Positions 43,505 to 52,484 of a DNA stretch of 64,000 nt are shown one piece after another. The notes under the pieces were generated by a model, which was not told the origin of the DNA, made no database searches, and worked only from the letters and a program-made list of their open reading frames with translations. The translations under genes were made by a program, and so were the position numbers. The stretch's first letter is position 1. Each line of letters opens with the position of its first letter. Source of the stretch: Fen-1273 sp963748405 (lineage in GTDB: Bacteria; Bacteroidota; Ignavibacteria; UBA10030; UBA6906); NCBI GenBank assembly GCA_963748405.1, contig CAVVIT010000010.1:1-64000 (forward strand), given 5' to 3'.

Positions 43505-43575
43505 GCTTTCTGGTGATAAAGAAAAGCCGGAGGCCGGCTGATCTTCGTCTGACTCCGGTTTCAGGAGGATATGCG

Positions 43576-43653
43576 ATGATACGTTCGGAGCGTATACGGG
43601 TTCGCATGATTCTTGTCTTCATATGGACGATACTGTCCATGATTCCGGCGTAA
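43576..43653 (+). CDS. putative 25-residue membrane peptide or leader ORF
   Basis: A strong aggagg at 43563-43568 sits 7 bases before ATG and a 25-codon frame: basic MIRSERIRVR followed by a hydrophobic MILVFIWTILSMIPA. The stop codon lies in the loop of a ccggcg-taaa-cgccgg hairpin (43645-43660), and the efflux adaptor gene begins 21 bases later. It could be a small membrane protein or a translated leader controlling the downstream genes. Too short to assign by similarity. Confidence 0.4.
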   Translation: MIRSERIRVRMILVFIWTILSMIPA

Positions 43654-43674
43654 ACGCCGGCAAAGCGAGGAATT

Positions 43675-44733
43675 GTGGTATTCAACCCCTGGAAACGCCG
43701 CGGGATTTCCGCGGCGTTTGCTGCCGTATCGTTTCTTCTCTCTTCCTGCGGATCCAGGATGAACGATCCCCATCAAAAGGGGGGAGCGCCGGCGGAGCCG
43801 ATGTCGGTGAGCGGCGTCGTTGTCAGAGCCGCCCCCCTGGAGAATATTGTCCGCTCCTCGGGAACCGTGATGGCATCGGAGTCCGTCGACCTCGTCGCGG
43901 AGTCCGCGGGACGCGTTGAGAAGATCGCATTCCGCGAGGGAGGGCACGTCCGGAAAGACGAACTCCTGGTGAAGATCAACGACGACGATCTTCAGGCGCA
44001 GTTCAGGAAGACGGTTCTCCAGATACAGCTCGCCTCCGACCAGGAGGAGCGCCAGCGGCAGCTGTTTGAGAAGAACGCCGTCAGCCGCGAGCAGTACGAC
44101 ATCGCCCTCAACCAGGTGAACACGCTCAAGGCGGACAGGGACAACCTGGCCTCGTCGATCCGCAAGAGGGAAATCCGCGCCCCGTTCGACGGCGTGGCCG
44201 GGCTCCGCTACGTGAGCGAGGGAGGGTATGTCACGCAGTCCACGCGCATCGCCTCGCTTCAGAAACTGAATCCCCTGAAAGTCGATTTTGCGATCCCGGA
44301 GAAATACGCCGGCCAGGTCGCCGTGGGCGACCGGGTCGAGTTCACCAGCGACGAATCCAACCTCCGTTTCTCCGGAACGCTCTACGCCATCGAGCCGAAG
44401 ATCGACCCCCTGATGGGGACGCTTCAGCTCCGCGCGATGTGCGACAACCGGGGCGGGAAGATATTTCCGGGGGCATTCGTCCGGATCGATCTCCGCCTCC
44501 GGACGATCGAGGACGCTCTCGTTGTCCCCACGCAGGCGGTCATTCCGGTGTTCAAGGGGCAGACCATCCTGCTGCGACGCGGGGGACTCGTCGTCTCCGT
44601 TCCGGTGAAGACCGGGATTCGCACCCCCGCGGGGGTCCAGATCACCGACGGAATCTCCGCGGGCGACACGGTGATTACGACCGGCATACTCCAGCTCCGC
44701 GCGGGGATGCCCGTCCAGGTCACTGTCCAGTGA
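43675..44733 (+). CDS. RND efflux periplasmic adaptor (membrane fusion protein), lipoprotein
   Basis: 352 residues from a GTG; lipobox LSSC (Cys25). Typical order: lipoyl half-motif VDLVAESAGRVEKIAFREGGHV, a coiled-coil hairpin (~100-150), second lipoyl half (REIRAPFDGVAGLRYVSEGGYV), beta barrel (LKVDFAIPEKYAGQVAVGD) and a membrane-proximal domain. Adaptors link the RND pump to an outer-membrane channel, which is not encoded here. The pump gene follows 49 bases later. Confidence 0.92.
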   Translation: MVFNPWKRRGISAAFAAVSFLLSSCGSRMNDPHQKGGAPAEPMSVSGVVVRAAPLENIVRSSGTVMASESVDLVAESAGRVEKIAFREGGHVRKDELLVKINDDDLQAQFRKTVLQIQLASDQEERQRQLFEKNAVSREQYDIALNQVNTLKADRDNLASSIRKREIRAPFDGVAGLRYVSEGGYVTQSTRIASLQKLNPLKVDFAIPEKYAGQVAVGDRVEFTSDESNLRFSGTLYAIEPKIDPLMGTLQLRAMCDNRGGKIFPGAFVRIDLRLRTIEDALVVPTQAVIPVFKGQTILLRRGGLVVSVPVKTGIRTPAGVQITDGISAGDTVITTGILQLRAGMPVQVTVQ

Positions 44734-44782
44734 ACTGTAACCCCTCCGTACCCCGACCCACTGCACGGAAACGCACCCCCGC

Positions 44783-47700
44783 ATGAGCCTTGCCTCGGTC
44801 AGCATCAAGCGCCCCGTGCTCGCGATCGTCATGTCGCTGGTGATCGTCCTGTTCGGCGTCATCAGCTTCAAGTTCCTCGGAGTCAGGGAATACCCGGCGA
44901 TCGACCCTCCCATCATCAGCGTGCGGACGAATTACGCCGGCGCCAACGCCGAGGTGGTCGAGTCCCAGATCACGGAGCCGCTCGAGAAGGCCCTGAACGG
45001 CATCCCCGGGATCCGGAACATCTCCTCGGCGAGCAGCCAGGGCTCAAGCAGCATTACCGTCGAATTCAACCTCGATGCCGACCTTGAGGCGGCGGCCAAC
45101 GACGTCCGCGACAAGGTCGCGGGCGCGGTCCGCTCCCTCCCCCAGGATATCGACGCCCCGCCGGTGGTGACGAAGGCGGACGCCAACGCCGACGCCATCA
45201 TCTCCCTTACCGTGCAGAGCGACACGAAGAACGCGATGGAGGTGAGCGACTACGCGGAGAACGTCGTCGCACAGAACCTCCAGACGATCCCCGGCGTGAG
45301 CGCCACGCAGATCCAGGGGCAGAAACGCTTCTCGATGCGGCTCTGGATGAACCCGGCGAAGCTCACCGCCTACCGGCTCACGCCGCTCGACGTCAGGGAC
45401 GCGCTCGACAGGGAAAACGTCGATCTTCCCTCGGGGAAGATCTCGGGGAACCAGACCGAGCTGATCGTGAACACGAAGGGGAGGATGCGCACGCCGGAAG
45501 AGTTCAACAGCATGATCATCAAGGCAGAGGGAACGAGCGTCGTCCGGTTCAGCGACGTCGGGTTCGCGGCGCTGGGCCCCGAATACGAGGAGTCGATGCT
45601 CAAGCAGTCGGGCATCCCGATGATCGGTGTCTGGGTCGTTCCCCAGCCCGGGAGCAACTACGTCGACATCGCCGACGAGTTCTACCGCCGGTTCGAGCAG
45701 ATCAAGAAGGACCTTCCTCCCGGCTACAGGATCGACGTTGCGGTGGACAACACCCGGTTTATCCGGCAGTCGGTGAAGGAAGTGGAGGAGACCATATTCA
45801 TCGCGCTGCTCCTCGTCATCCTGATCATCTACCTCTTCTTCCGGGAGTGGATCATCGCCTTCCGTCCGCTCATCGACATCCCCGTCTCCCTTGTCGGCGC
45901 GTTCTTCATCATGTACGTGATGGGGTTCTCGATCAACATCCTGACCCTCCTGGCGATCGTCCTGGCCACGGGGCTTGTGGTCGACGACGGGATCGTGGTC
46001 ACGGAGAACATATTCAAGAAGGTGGAGCAGGGGCTCACCCCCGTCGAGGCGGCCTTCGCGGGCTCGAAGGAGATCTTCTTCGCCGTCATTTCCACGTCGA
46101 TCACGCTTGCCGCGGTCTTCCTCCCGATCATATTCCTGCAGGGTTTCGTGGGCCGGCTCTTCCGCGAGTTCGGCGTGATCATCGCCGGTGCGGTCCTGAT
46201 CTCGGCGTTCGTCTCCCTGTCCCTCACGCCGATGCTCAATGCCCGGTTGATCAGGAAGTCGAGCAAGCACAGCCGTTTCTATGAAGTGACGGAGCCGTAT
46301 TTTGTGAAGATGAACGCTCTGTATGAGGGCCTCCTCGCCAGGTTCATGCGCCACCGGGTGTGGGCGGGGGTAATCATCACCGCGGCGCTCCTTCTCATCG
46401 GCCTGACGGGCCGCTCGCTCCAGTCCGAGCTTGCTCCGCTCGATGACCGGAGCTACCTCCGCCTGAACGTCACGGCCCCGGAGGGGGCGTCGTTCGAATA
46501 CACCGACGCGTTCATGGACCGGCTCTCCACCTTCGTCGGCGATTCTGTTCCGGAGAAACGCGTCTGCCTGAGCGTCTCCGGGGCTGGCTCGACGGTGAAC
46601 GCCGGTGGAATACGGCTGCTCCTCGCGGAGCCCGGGGAGCGGCGCCGGTCCCAGCAGGAGGTGGCGGACTACCTCGTCGCCCGGACGCGGACGATGACCG
46701 AGGCACGCGTGTTCGTGAGCCAGGAGCAGACCATATCGGCGAGCGGGGGAGGGGCGCGCAGCGGCCTCCCGGTTCAGTACGTCCTCCAGAACCAGAGCTT
46801 CGAGAAGATCCGGGAGTCGCTTCCCCGGTTCATGGAACAGGTCAACAGGAGCCCCGTCTTCCAGACCCCCGACGTCAACCTGAAGTTCAACAAGCCGCAG
46901 ATCGACCTCGCGATCGACAGGGACCGGGCCAGGAGTCTCGGCGTTTCCGTCATCGACATCGCCCAGACGCTCCAGCTCGCGCTGAGCGGCGGGAGGTTCT
47001 CCTACTTCGAAATGAACGGGTTCCAGTACCAGGTGATCGGGCAGGTGAACCGGGAAGACAGGGACGAGCCCCTGGATCTCAAATCCCTCTCCGTCCGGAA
47101 TTCGAGGGGCCAGCTTGTCCAGCTCGACAATCTCGTGTCGATGAAGGAGACGAGCGCCCCTCCCCAGCTCTATCACTTCAACCGGTTCAAGGCGGCCACG
47201 ATTGCCGCGGGGCTTGCCCCCGGGCGCACCGTGGGGGACGGGATCGCGGAAATGGACCGGATCGCAAAGCAGGTCCTCGACGAGTCATTTGCCACGACGC
47301 TGGCCGGCGCCTCACGCGACTACGCCGAGAGCTCGTCGAACATCGTGTTCGCCTTCCTCCTTGCGCTCGTCCTCATCTACCTGGTTCTTGCCGCCCAGTT
47401 CGAGAGCTTCCGCGATCCGTTCACGATCATGCTCACGGTCCCCCTCGCCCTGGCCGGTGCGCTTCTCTCCCTGTGGCTTCTGGGGAAGACGCTGAACATA
47501 TTCAGCGAGATAGGGATCATCATGTTGATCGGGCTCGTCACGAAAAACGGGATACTCATCGTCGAGTTCGCCAACCAGCAGAAGGAAAAGGGTGCGACCC
47601 TTTTCGAGGCGGTCCGGCACGCGGCCGCGGCCCGGTTCCGTCCCATCCTGATGACGAGCCTGGCCACGATCCTGGGCGCCCTCCCGATTGCCCTGGCGCT

Positions 47701-47827
47701 CGGCGGGAGCGCCCGGAGCCGCGTCTCGATGGGTGTCGTCGTGATCGGCGGCCTCTTCTTCTCCCTCGTCCTGACCCTTTTCGTCATCCCCGCCATGTAC
47801 ACGTTCATCTCCAAATCCAAGGCGTAA
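44783..47827 (+). CDS. RND-family efflux permease (AcrB/MexB-like)
   Basis: 1014 residues, full family length, with a first helix (SIKRPVLAIVMSLVIVLFGV), a large porter loop, helices 2-6, a second loop and helices 8-12. The proton-relay aspartates are present in GLVVDDGIVVTEN (Asp401/Asp402), followed by the RND signature region EAAFAGSKEIFFAVISTSIT and a C-terminal TSLATILGALPIAL. It forms a tripartite pump with the adaptor upstream. Substrate range cannot be read from sequence. The repeat copy 4 begins 6 bases after the stop. Confidence 0.95.
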   Translation: MSLASVSIKRPVLAIVMSLVIVLFGVISFKFLGVREYPAIDPPIISVRTNYAGANAEVVESQITEPLEKALNGIPGIRNISSASSQGSSSITVEFNLDADLEAAANDVRDKVAGAVRSLPQDIDAPPVVTKADANADAIISLTVQSDTKNAMEVSDYAENVVAQNLQTIPGVSATQIQGQKRFSMRLWMNPAKLTAYRLTPLDVRDALDRENVDLPSGKISGNQTELIVNTKGRMRTPEEFNSMIIKAEGTSVVRFSDVGFAALGPEYEESMLKQSGIPMIGVWVVPQPGSNYVDIADEFYRRFEQIKKDLPPGYRIDVAVDNTRFIRQSVKEVEETIFIALLLVILIIYLFFREWIIAFRPLIDIPVSLVGAFFIMYVMGFSINILTLLAIVLATGLVVDDGIVVTENIFKKVEQGLTPVEAAFAGSKEIFFAVISTSITLAAVFLPIIFLQGFVGRLFREFGVIIAGAVLISAFVSLSLTPMLNARLIRKSSKHSRFYEVTEPYFVKMNALYEGLLARFMRHRVWAGVIITAALLLIGLTGRSLQSELAPLDDRSYLRLNVTAPEGASFEYTDAFMDRLSTFVGDSVPEKRVCLSVSGAGSTVNAGGIRLLLAEPGERRRSQQEVADYLVARTRTMTEARVFVSQEQTISASGGGARSGLPVQYVLQNQSFEKIRESLPRFMEQVNRSPVFQTPDVNLKFNKPQIDLAIDRDRARSLGVSVIDIAQTLQLALSGGRFSYFEMNGFQYQVIGQVNREDRDEPLDLKSLSVRNSRGQLVQLDNLVSMKETSAPPQLYHFNRFKAATIAAGLAPGRTVGDGIAEMDRIAKQVLDESFATTLAGASRDYAESSSNIVFAFLLALVLIYLVLAAQFESFRDPFTIMLTVPLALAGALLSLWLLGKTLNIFSEIGIIMLIGLVTKNGILIVEFANQQKEKGATLFEAVRHAAAARFRPILMTSLATILGALPIALALGGSARSRVSMGVVVIGGLFFSLVLTLFVIPAMYTFISKSKA

Positions 47828-47833
47828 ACCCGT

Positions 47834-47907
47834 TGTCATTGCGAGGAGTAGCGCCGCAGGCGCCACGAAGCGCGCTCTTTGCGCCCCGCCGCAGGCGGGG
47901 CAACCTG
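47834..47907 (+). repeat. dispersed palindromic repeat, copy 4 (full, two palindromes)
   Basis: gtcattgcgag, gcgccgcaggcgc, acgaagcgcgctctttgcg, ccccgccgcaggcgggg, caacctga. It shows the complete two-hairpin form; the second half is nearly identical to copy 1. It fills about half of the gap between the RND pump and PBP1A. Confidence 0.85.
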
Positions 47908-47964
47908 ACTTGCACTCATCCCTTCTGATATCTATCTTTCATCCGCACACCGTTAACCATCCGA

Positions 47965-50298
47965 ATGCCCGACGAAGGAAAGAAGGAAGAGGAGGGAGGA
48001 AGGGAGAGGTCGAAATACACTCCGGAGGAGATGGAGAGGTATTTCAATGATCCTCTCTACAGGCGCCTGAAGAGCCGCCTGCGGGCGCGTTTCACGCGGA
48101 GGGTTCAGATCGTCACCGCCGTCCTCCTCGTCCTGTTCGTCCTCTGCTGTGTCTACTTCGGGTACCTTGTCTCCGGTCTTCCCTCGCTCGCCCGGATCGA
48201 AAATCCGCGCGCGGAGCTCGCCACGAAAGTCATCTCCGCCGACGGCGAAGTGCTTGGGGAGTTTTACGTCAAGAACAGGACCCACCTCGCATACTCCGAG
48301 ATCCCTCCCACGGTGATCAATGCCCTCATTGCGACGGAGGACAAGGACTTCTACAGCCACTGGGGGGTCGACCTGGTCCGGTTCGCCAAAGCGATGGTGA
48401 AGAACGTCTTTGCCCTCCGCCTGAAGGAGGGGGCGAGCACGATCACGCAGCAGCTCGCACGCAACCTGTACCTGGGCCGCAACGACAGGAACGTCTTCGA
48501 CACGATCACGCGCAAGCTCCGGGAGTTCCTCACGTCGATCGAGCTGGAGCGGACGTTCACGAAAGAAGAGATCCTCGAGTTCTACCTGAACGTGGTGTAT
48601 TTCGGGAGGGGGTCGTACGGCATCGCCTCGGCGTCGGAGTTGTATTTCGGCAAGACCCCGGCGGACCTGACACTCGGCCAGACCGCCACGCTTGTCGCGA
48701 TGCTGAAGGGGCCGGGGTACTATGATCCGACGGGGAAGCATCCGGAACGGGTCGTGCTCCGCCGGAACATCGTCATCGCCCAGATGCTGAAGTACAACTA
48801 CATCACCCCGGACCTTGCGAAGCAGGCCGTAGAAGAGAAGCTGGATGTCCGCGCGGCGGACGAGGCCGGCGTGACGGGGATCGCGCCGCACTTCGTCGAG
48901 TACATCCGGCAGGTCATGACGAAAAAGGCGGAAAAGTACGGGCTCGACCTCTACAGGGACGGGCTGGCAGTCTACACGACGGTCGACAGCCGCATGCAGC
49001 GCTACGCGAACCGGGCGGTCGAGGAACATCTTGCCGAATACCAGAAGCTCTTCGACAAACAGTGGGACTGGGCGAAGCAGCACGACGCCGCCGTCCGCGT
49101 GATCGATCAGGCGATAAGCTCTTCCCAGCAGTTCAGGACTGCCGTGACCCTCCGCGAACGGGACGCCGTCAGGCGCGAGCTTCTCAGGAACAGGGCCTTC
49201 CAGGATTCCGTCCGGCGTGTCGCCTCGTCCATCGAGACCGGGTTTGTCGCGCTCGACGTGAAGACCGGCGGGGTCCTGGCGATGGTGGGGGGCGCGAATT
49301 TCAGGACGTTCCGATACGGGCTCAACCACGTCACGCAGATCCGCCGGCAGGTCGGTTCGGCGTTCAAGCCGTTCGTGTATACCGTGGCGATCGACAACGG
49401 GTATTCTCCCGTCTACCAGCTCCTCAACCAGCCCGTGACGATCATGATGCCCGACGGGAAGCGCTGGACGCCTTCCAATTTCGACGGCTCGTTCGGGGGA
49501 AAAAGCACGATACGGGAGGCGATCAAACACTCGATCAACCTCGTTGCCGTCCGTGCGATCCTCGAGATCGCCCCGGTCGACCAGGTGATCGCCTATGCGA
49601 AAAGGATGGGCATCTCCTCCCCGCTCCCCGCGGTCTCCTCCCTGGCCCTCGGCGTCGGCGACGTGTCGCCGCTGGAGATGGCCTCGGCATTCAGCGTCTT
49701 CGCGGATAAAGGTGTCCGCGCGGAACCGTATGCGATCGAGCGGATCGAGGACAAAGACGGGAACGTCCTTGAGGAAAACCCTCCCACGCGCCGCGAGATC
49801 CTGAGCGACGCGACGGCGTTCATCATGACCTCGATGCTCGAGGGGGTCGTCAACGGCGGCACCGGAACCCGCGTCCGCGATTACTTCCAGCTTCCGGCCG
49901 CGGGGAAGACGGGAACGACGACGGACTTTGCCGACGCGTGGTTCGTGGGGTACACGCCCCGGATCGCCGCGGCGGTCTGGGTGGGGTTCGACGAGCCGAG
50001 CGTGCATTTCACGACGTGGGACGGGCAGGGGGGGAGGGCGGCCGCCCCAATCTGGGGAAAGTTCATGCGCTCGGTCTACGACGATCCGGCGATTGCGATG
50101 CCGCTGGAGTATTTCGAGCGTCCGGCGGACGTGTACGCGGATTCGATCTGCACGGAGACCAAGAAGCTCGCGACGCCGTACTGCCCCGAGAAGGTGGTCG
50201 AGTACTTCACGGACAAGACCCGCCCAGGGCCCTGCGACGTTCACACGTCGGCCGACTGGAAGAAAGAGCAGCACGGGACCGGGAGGGTGAGTTTCTGA
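47965..50298 (+). CDS. mrcA: penicillin-binding protein 1A (GT51 plus transpeptidase)
   Basis: 777 residues. A charged cytoplasmic start is followed by one membrane helix (IVTAVLLVLFVLCCVYFGYL). The GT51 glycosyltransferase has ATEDKDFYSHWGVD (catalytic Glu125) and EGASTITQQLARNL. The transpeptidase has Ser465-x-x-Lys468 (GSAFKPF), SIN and Lys648-Thr-Gly. It polymerises and crosslinks peptidoglycan in the periplasm. It stands alone between an efflux operon and an epimerase gene. All catalytic residues are intact. Confidence 0.96.
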   Translation: MPDEGKKEEEGGRERSKYTPEEMERYFNDPLYRRLKSRLRARFTRRVQIVTAVLLVLFVLCCVYFGYLVSGLPSLARIENPRAELATKVISADGEVLGEFYVKNRTHLAYSEIPPTVINALIATEDKDFYSHWGVDLVRFAKAMVKNVFALRLKEGASTITQQLARNLYLGRNDRNVFDTITRKLREFLTSIELERTFTKEEILEFYLNVVYFGRGSYGIASASELYFGKTPADLTLGQTATLVAMLKGPGYYDPTGKHPERVVLRRNIVIAQMLKYNYITPDLAKQAVEEKLDVRAADEAGVTGIAPHFVEYIRQVMTKKAEKYGLDLYRDGLAVYTTVDSRMQRYANRAVEEHLAEYQKLFDKQWDWAKQHDAAVRVIDQAISSSQQFRTAVTLRERDAVRRELLRNRAFQDSVRRVASSIETGFVALDVKTGGVLAMVGGANFRTFRYGLNHVTQIRRQVGSAFKPFVYTVAIDNGYSPVYQLLNQPVTIMMPDGKRWTPSNFDGSFGGKSTIREAIKHSINLVAVRAILEIAPVDQVIAYAKRMGISSPLPAVSSLALGVGDVSPLEMASAFSVFADKGVRAEPYAIERIEDKDGNVLEENPPTRREILSDATAFIMTSMLEGVVNGGTGTRVRDYFQLPAAGKTGTTTDFADAWFVGYTPRIAAAVWVGFDEPSVHFTTWDGQGGRAAAPIWGKFMRSVYDDPAIAMPLEYFERPADVYADSICTETKKLATPYCPEKVVEYFTDKTRPGPCDVHTSADWKKEQHGTGRVSF

Positions 50299-50359
50299 AG
50301 AGTATGAATCATTTCCCCCGCGGACACGTATAACGGAGGACTATGCAGAAGGGGTGTGC

Positions 50360-51358
50360 ATGAGGTACTTCGTTACCGGGGGGACGGGGTTCATCGGGAG
50401 CAGGCTCGTGAAGCAGCTTCTCGATGCCCGCCACGAGGTTGTGGCGATCGTCCGCGATCCGGCGAAAGCGGTCGCGCTCCGAGTGCAGGGCGTTGACCTC
50501 TGGGCCGGGGACGTGACCGACAGGGAGAGCATGCGTGGTCCGATGAAAGGGGTGGACGGCGTGTTCCACCTCGCCGGTTGGTACAAGGTGGGGGTCAGGG
50601 ATAAGTCGCAGGCATATTCCGTCAACGTCGATGGAACCCGCAACGTCCTCACGCTGATGAAGGAGCTCGAAATCCCCCGGGGAGTGTACACCAGCACGCT
50701 CGCGGTGTTTTCGGACACGCACGGACGGCTGGCCGACGAAACCTACCGGTTCTCCGGCGAGCATCTGAGCGTCTACGACAGAACGAAATCGATCGCCCAC
50801 TACCAGGTCGCCGAGCCGATGGTGCGGAGCGGCCTCCCGCTCGTCATCGTGCAACCGGGACTCGTCTACGGTCCAGGGGATACGAGCGCTGTGGGCGAGA
50901 CGCTCGTGAAGTTTTTTCATCACCGGCTTCCGATGCTCCCGGCCGGTACGGAATTCACGTGGGCCCACGTGGACGACGTCGCCCGCGCGCACGTGCTCGC
51001 GATGGAGAAAGGGAGGCCCGGCGAAACGTACATCATCGCCGGTCCCCGCCACACGATCATCGAGGCCATGGAGATCGTCTCGAAGCTCAGCGGTAGGCCG
51101 GCCCCCCGGATTCACGTCCCTCCCGTCGTGATGAAGGCGTTCGCCGGGACAATGGGCGTGCTGGAGAGGGTTCTCCCCGTCTCCGGGGAGTTCTCCGAGG
51201 AGTATTTGAGGATCAACGCAGGCGTCACGTACATCGGCGACAACGCGAAGGCGCGACGCGAGCTCGGCTACAACCCCCGCCCGCTGGCGGAAGGCATGAA
51301 GGAGACATTAAAAAGCGAAATGTCGCTCCTCGGCCTCCGGCAGATTCCTGAAGTTTGA
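50360..51358 (+). CDS. NAD(P)-dependent SDR epimerase/dihydroflavonol reductase-like
   Basis: 332 residues from the ATG (a GTG two codons earlier is also possible). Extended SDR: YFVTGGTGFIGSRLVKQLL nucleotide loop, GDVTD, the GVFHLAGWYKVG strand, and Tyr/Lys of the active site in YDRTKSIAHY. The PGLVYGPGDTS segment is typical of the group acting on flavonols, hopanoids or sugars. Substrate unknown. It follows PBP1A by 61 bases and may share its transcript. Confidence 0.88.
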   Translation: MRYFVTGGTGFIGSRLVKQLLDARHEVVAIVRDPAKAVALRVQGVDLWAGDVTDRESMRGPMKGVDGVFHLAGWYKVGVRDKSQAYSVNVDGTRNVLTLMKELEIPRGVYTSTLAVFSDTHGRLADETYRFSGEHLSVYDRTKSIAHYQVAEPMVRSGLPLVIVQPGLVYGPGDTSAVGETLVKFFHHRLPMLPAGTEFTWAHVDDVARAHVLAMEKGRPGETYIIAGPRHTIIEAMEIVSKLSGRPAPRIHVPPVVMKAFAGTMGVLERVLPVSGEFSEEYLRINAGVTYIGDNAKARRELGYNPRPLAEGMKETLKSEMSLLGLRQIPEV

Positions 51359-51389
51359 CCCCCGGCTCCCCGCCGGAGGCATCGCATCG

Positions 51390-52484
51390 GTGATCGAAAT
51401 GCAGTCCTCCGCACGCCGCGCCGCAGTCTCGTTTGCCGCCCTTTTCGCACTCGCCTGCTCATCCCCGAAATCTCCGGAACTTCACGCTCCTCCCGCGGGG
51501 GATGGCGTGAGGGACTCCGCCGCGCAGGCGCCAAAACGCGAGACCCGACTTCAGGCGGTCCTGGAGCTGCGTGACGGCTCCCGGATCGTCGGCACGCCCC
51601 TTGCGTCGGGGTTCACGCTGAAATCCGCGTATGGGGCCATCGACTTCACGCTCGACCGGGTCGGCCTCGTGACATTCTCGGACAGCGCCGGGGGAGTGAC
51701 GATCGAGTTTCGGAACGGGGACATTGTTCGGGGGACGCTCACGGCGCAGTCCATTGCCGTGGAGTTTGCCGCCGGGAAACTGGTGCTTCCTGTCGCGTCG
51801 ATACTCCGCATATCGCCGGCATCGGCGGATGGAGATGTCTTGCAGGGGCTGGTCGCGCACTACCCGCTTCACGGGAACGCGTCGGACGCTACCGGCCACG
51901 GGTACGACGGCGTGAATTACGGCGCCGTCCCGGCTCCGGATCGATTCGGTGTGGCCGGCAATGCGTGTGCGTTTGACGGAAAGGATGCCCGCATCCATCT
52001 CCCCGAGGGGATCATCGATCCTGACTGCGCCGGGTGTACGGTATCGATGTGGGTGATGACCAACTCCTCCAGGCCCCCCCGTGAAGCCTTCTACATCGGC
52101 GCGGCGACCGCCGAGTTCAGCATCTGGAATGTCGGCGGCGAGTTCAGGGTGGGGCCGGGGCTGATCGACGGCAGGATGCACGAAGTCTTCGCACCGGCCC
52201 CGGAGAACGTGTTCGTTCATCTTACCGCCGTGTACCTGCGTGGCAAATGGGCCCGCCTCTATATCAACGGTGAGCTCAAGTCCGAAATCTCCCTCCCCGA
52301 CATTCCCCTTCGTTCCGGGCTTTCTGAGTACTCGTCGGGTATCGGGACGTACGCGCCCCAGCATCCCGAACACGGACGGCGGTTTGGAAGGCTGAACTGG
52401 TCCGGCAGGATCAGCGACGTCCGGATCTACAATCGCGCGCTGAACGACGGGGAGATCATCGTGCTTGCCCGGCCGGGCTCCTAG
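51390..52484 (+). CDS. LamG/concanavalin-like lipoprotein
   Basis: 364 residues from a GTG with ggagg 11 bases upstream (an ATG three codons on is the alternative). Lipobox LACS follows a hydrophobic segment. Residues ~50-140 form small beta repeats (LELRDGSRIVGTPL, IEFRNGDIVRGTL). The C-terminal ~210 residues are a LamG domain: LVAHYPLHGNASDATGHGYDG, NACAFDGKDARIHLP, WARLYINGEL and ISDVRIYNRALNDGEI. Likely a surface carbohydrate- or protein-binding lipoprotein. It ends overlapping the convergent kinase gene. Confidence 0.82.
   Translation: MIEMQSSARRAAVSFAALFALACSSPKSPELHAPPAGDGVRDSAAQAPKRETRLQAVLELRDGSRIVGTPLASGFTLKSAYGAIDFTLDRVGLVTFSDSAGGVTIEFRNGDIVRGTLTAQSIAVEFAAGKLVLPVASILRISPASADGDVLQGLVAHYPLHGNASDATGHGYDGVNYGAVPAPDRFGVAGNACAFDGKDARIHLPEGIIDPDCAGCTVSMWVMTNSSRPPREAFYIGAATAEFSIWNVGGEFRVGPGLIDGRMHEVFAPAPENVFVHLTAVYLRGKWARLYINGELKSEISLPDIPLRSGLSEYSSGIGTYAPQHPEHGRRFGRLNWSGRISDVRIYNRALNDGEIIVLARPGS

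Noticed and set aside
45044..47176. A 710-codon - strand frame opposite the RND pump
   Set aside because: Low-complexity D/E/R-rich shadow of a well recognised permease.
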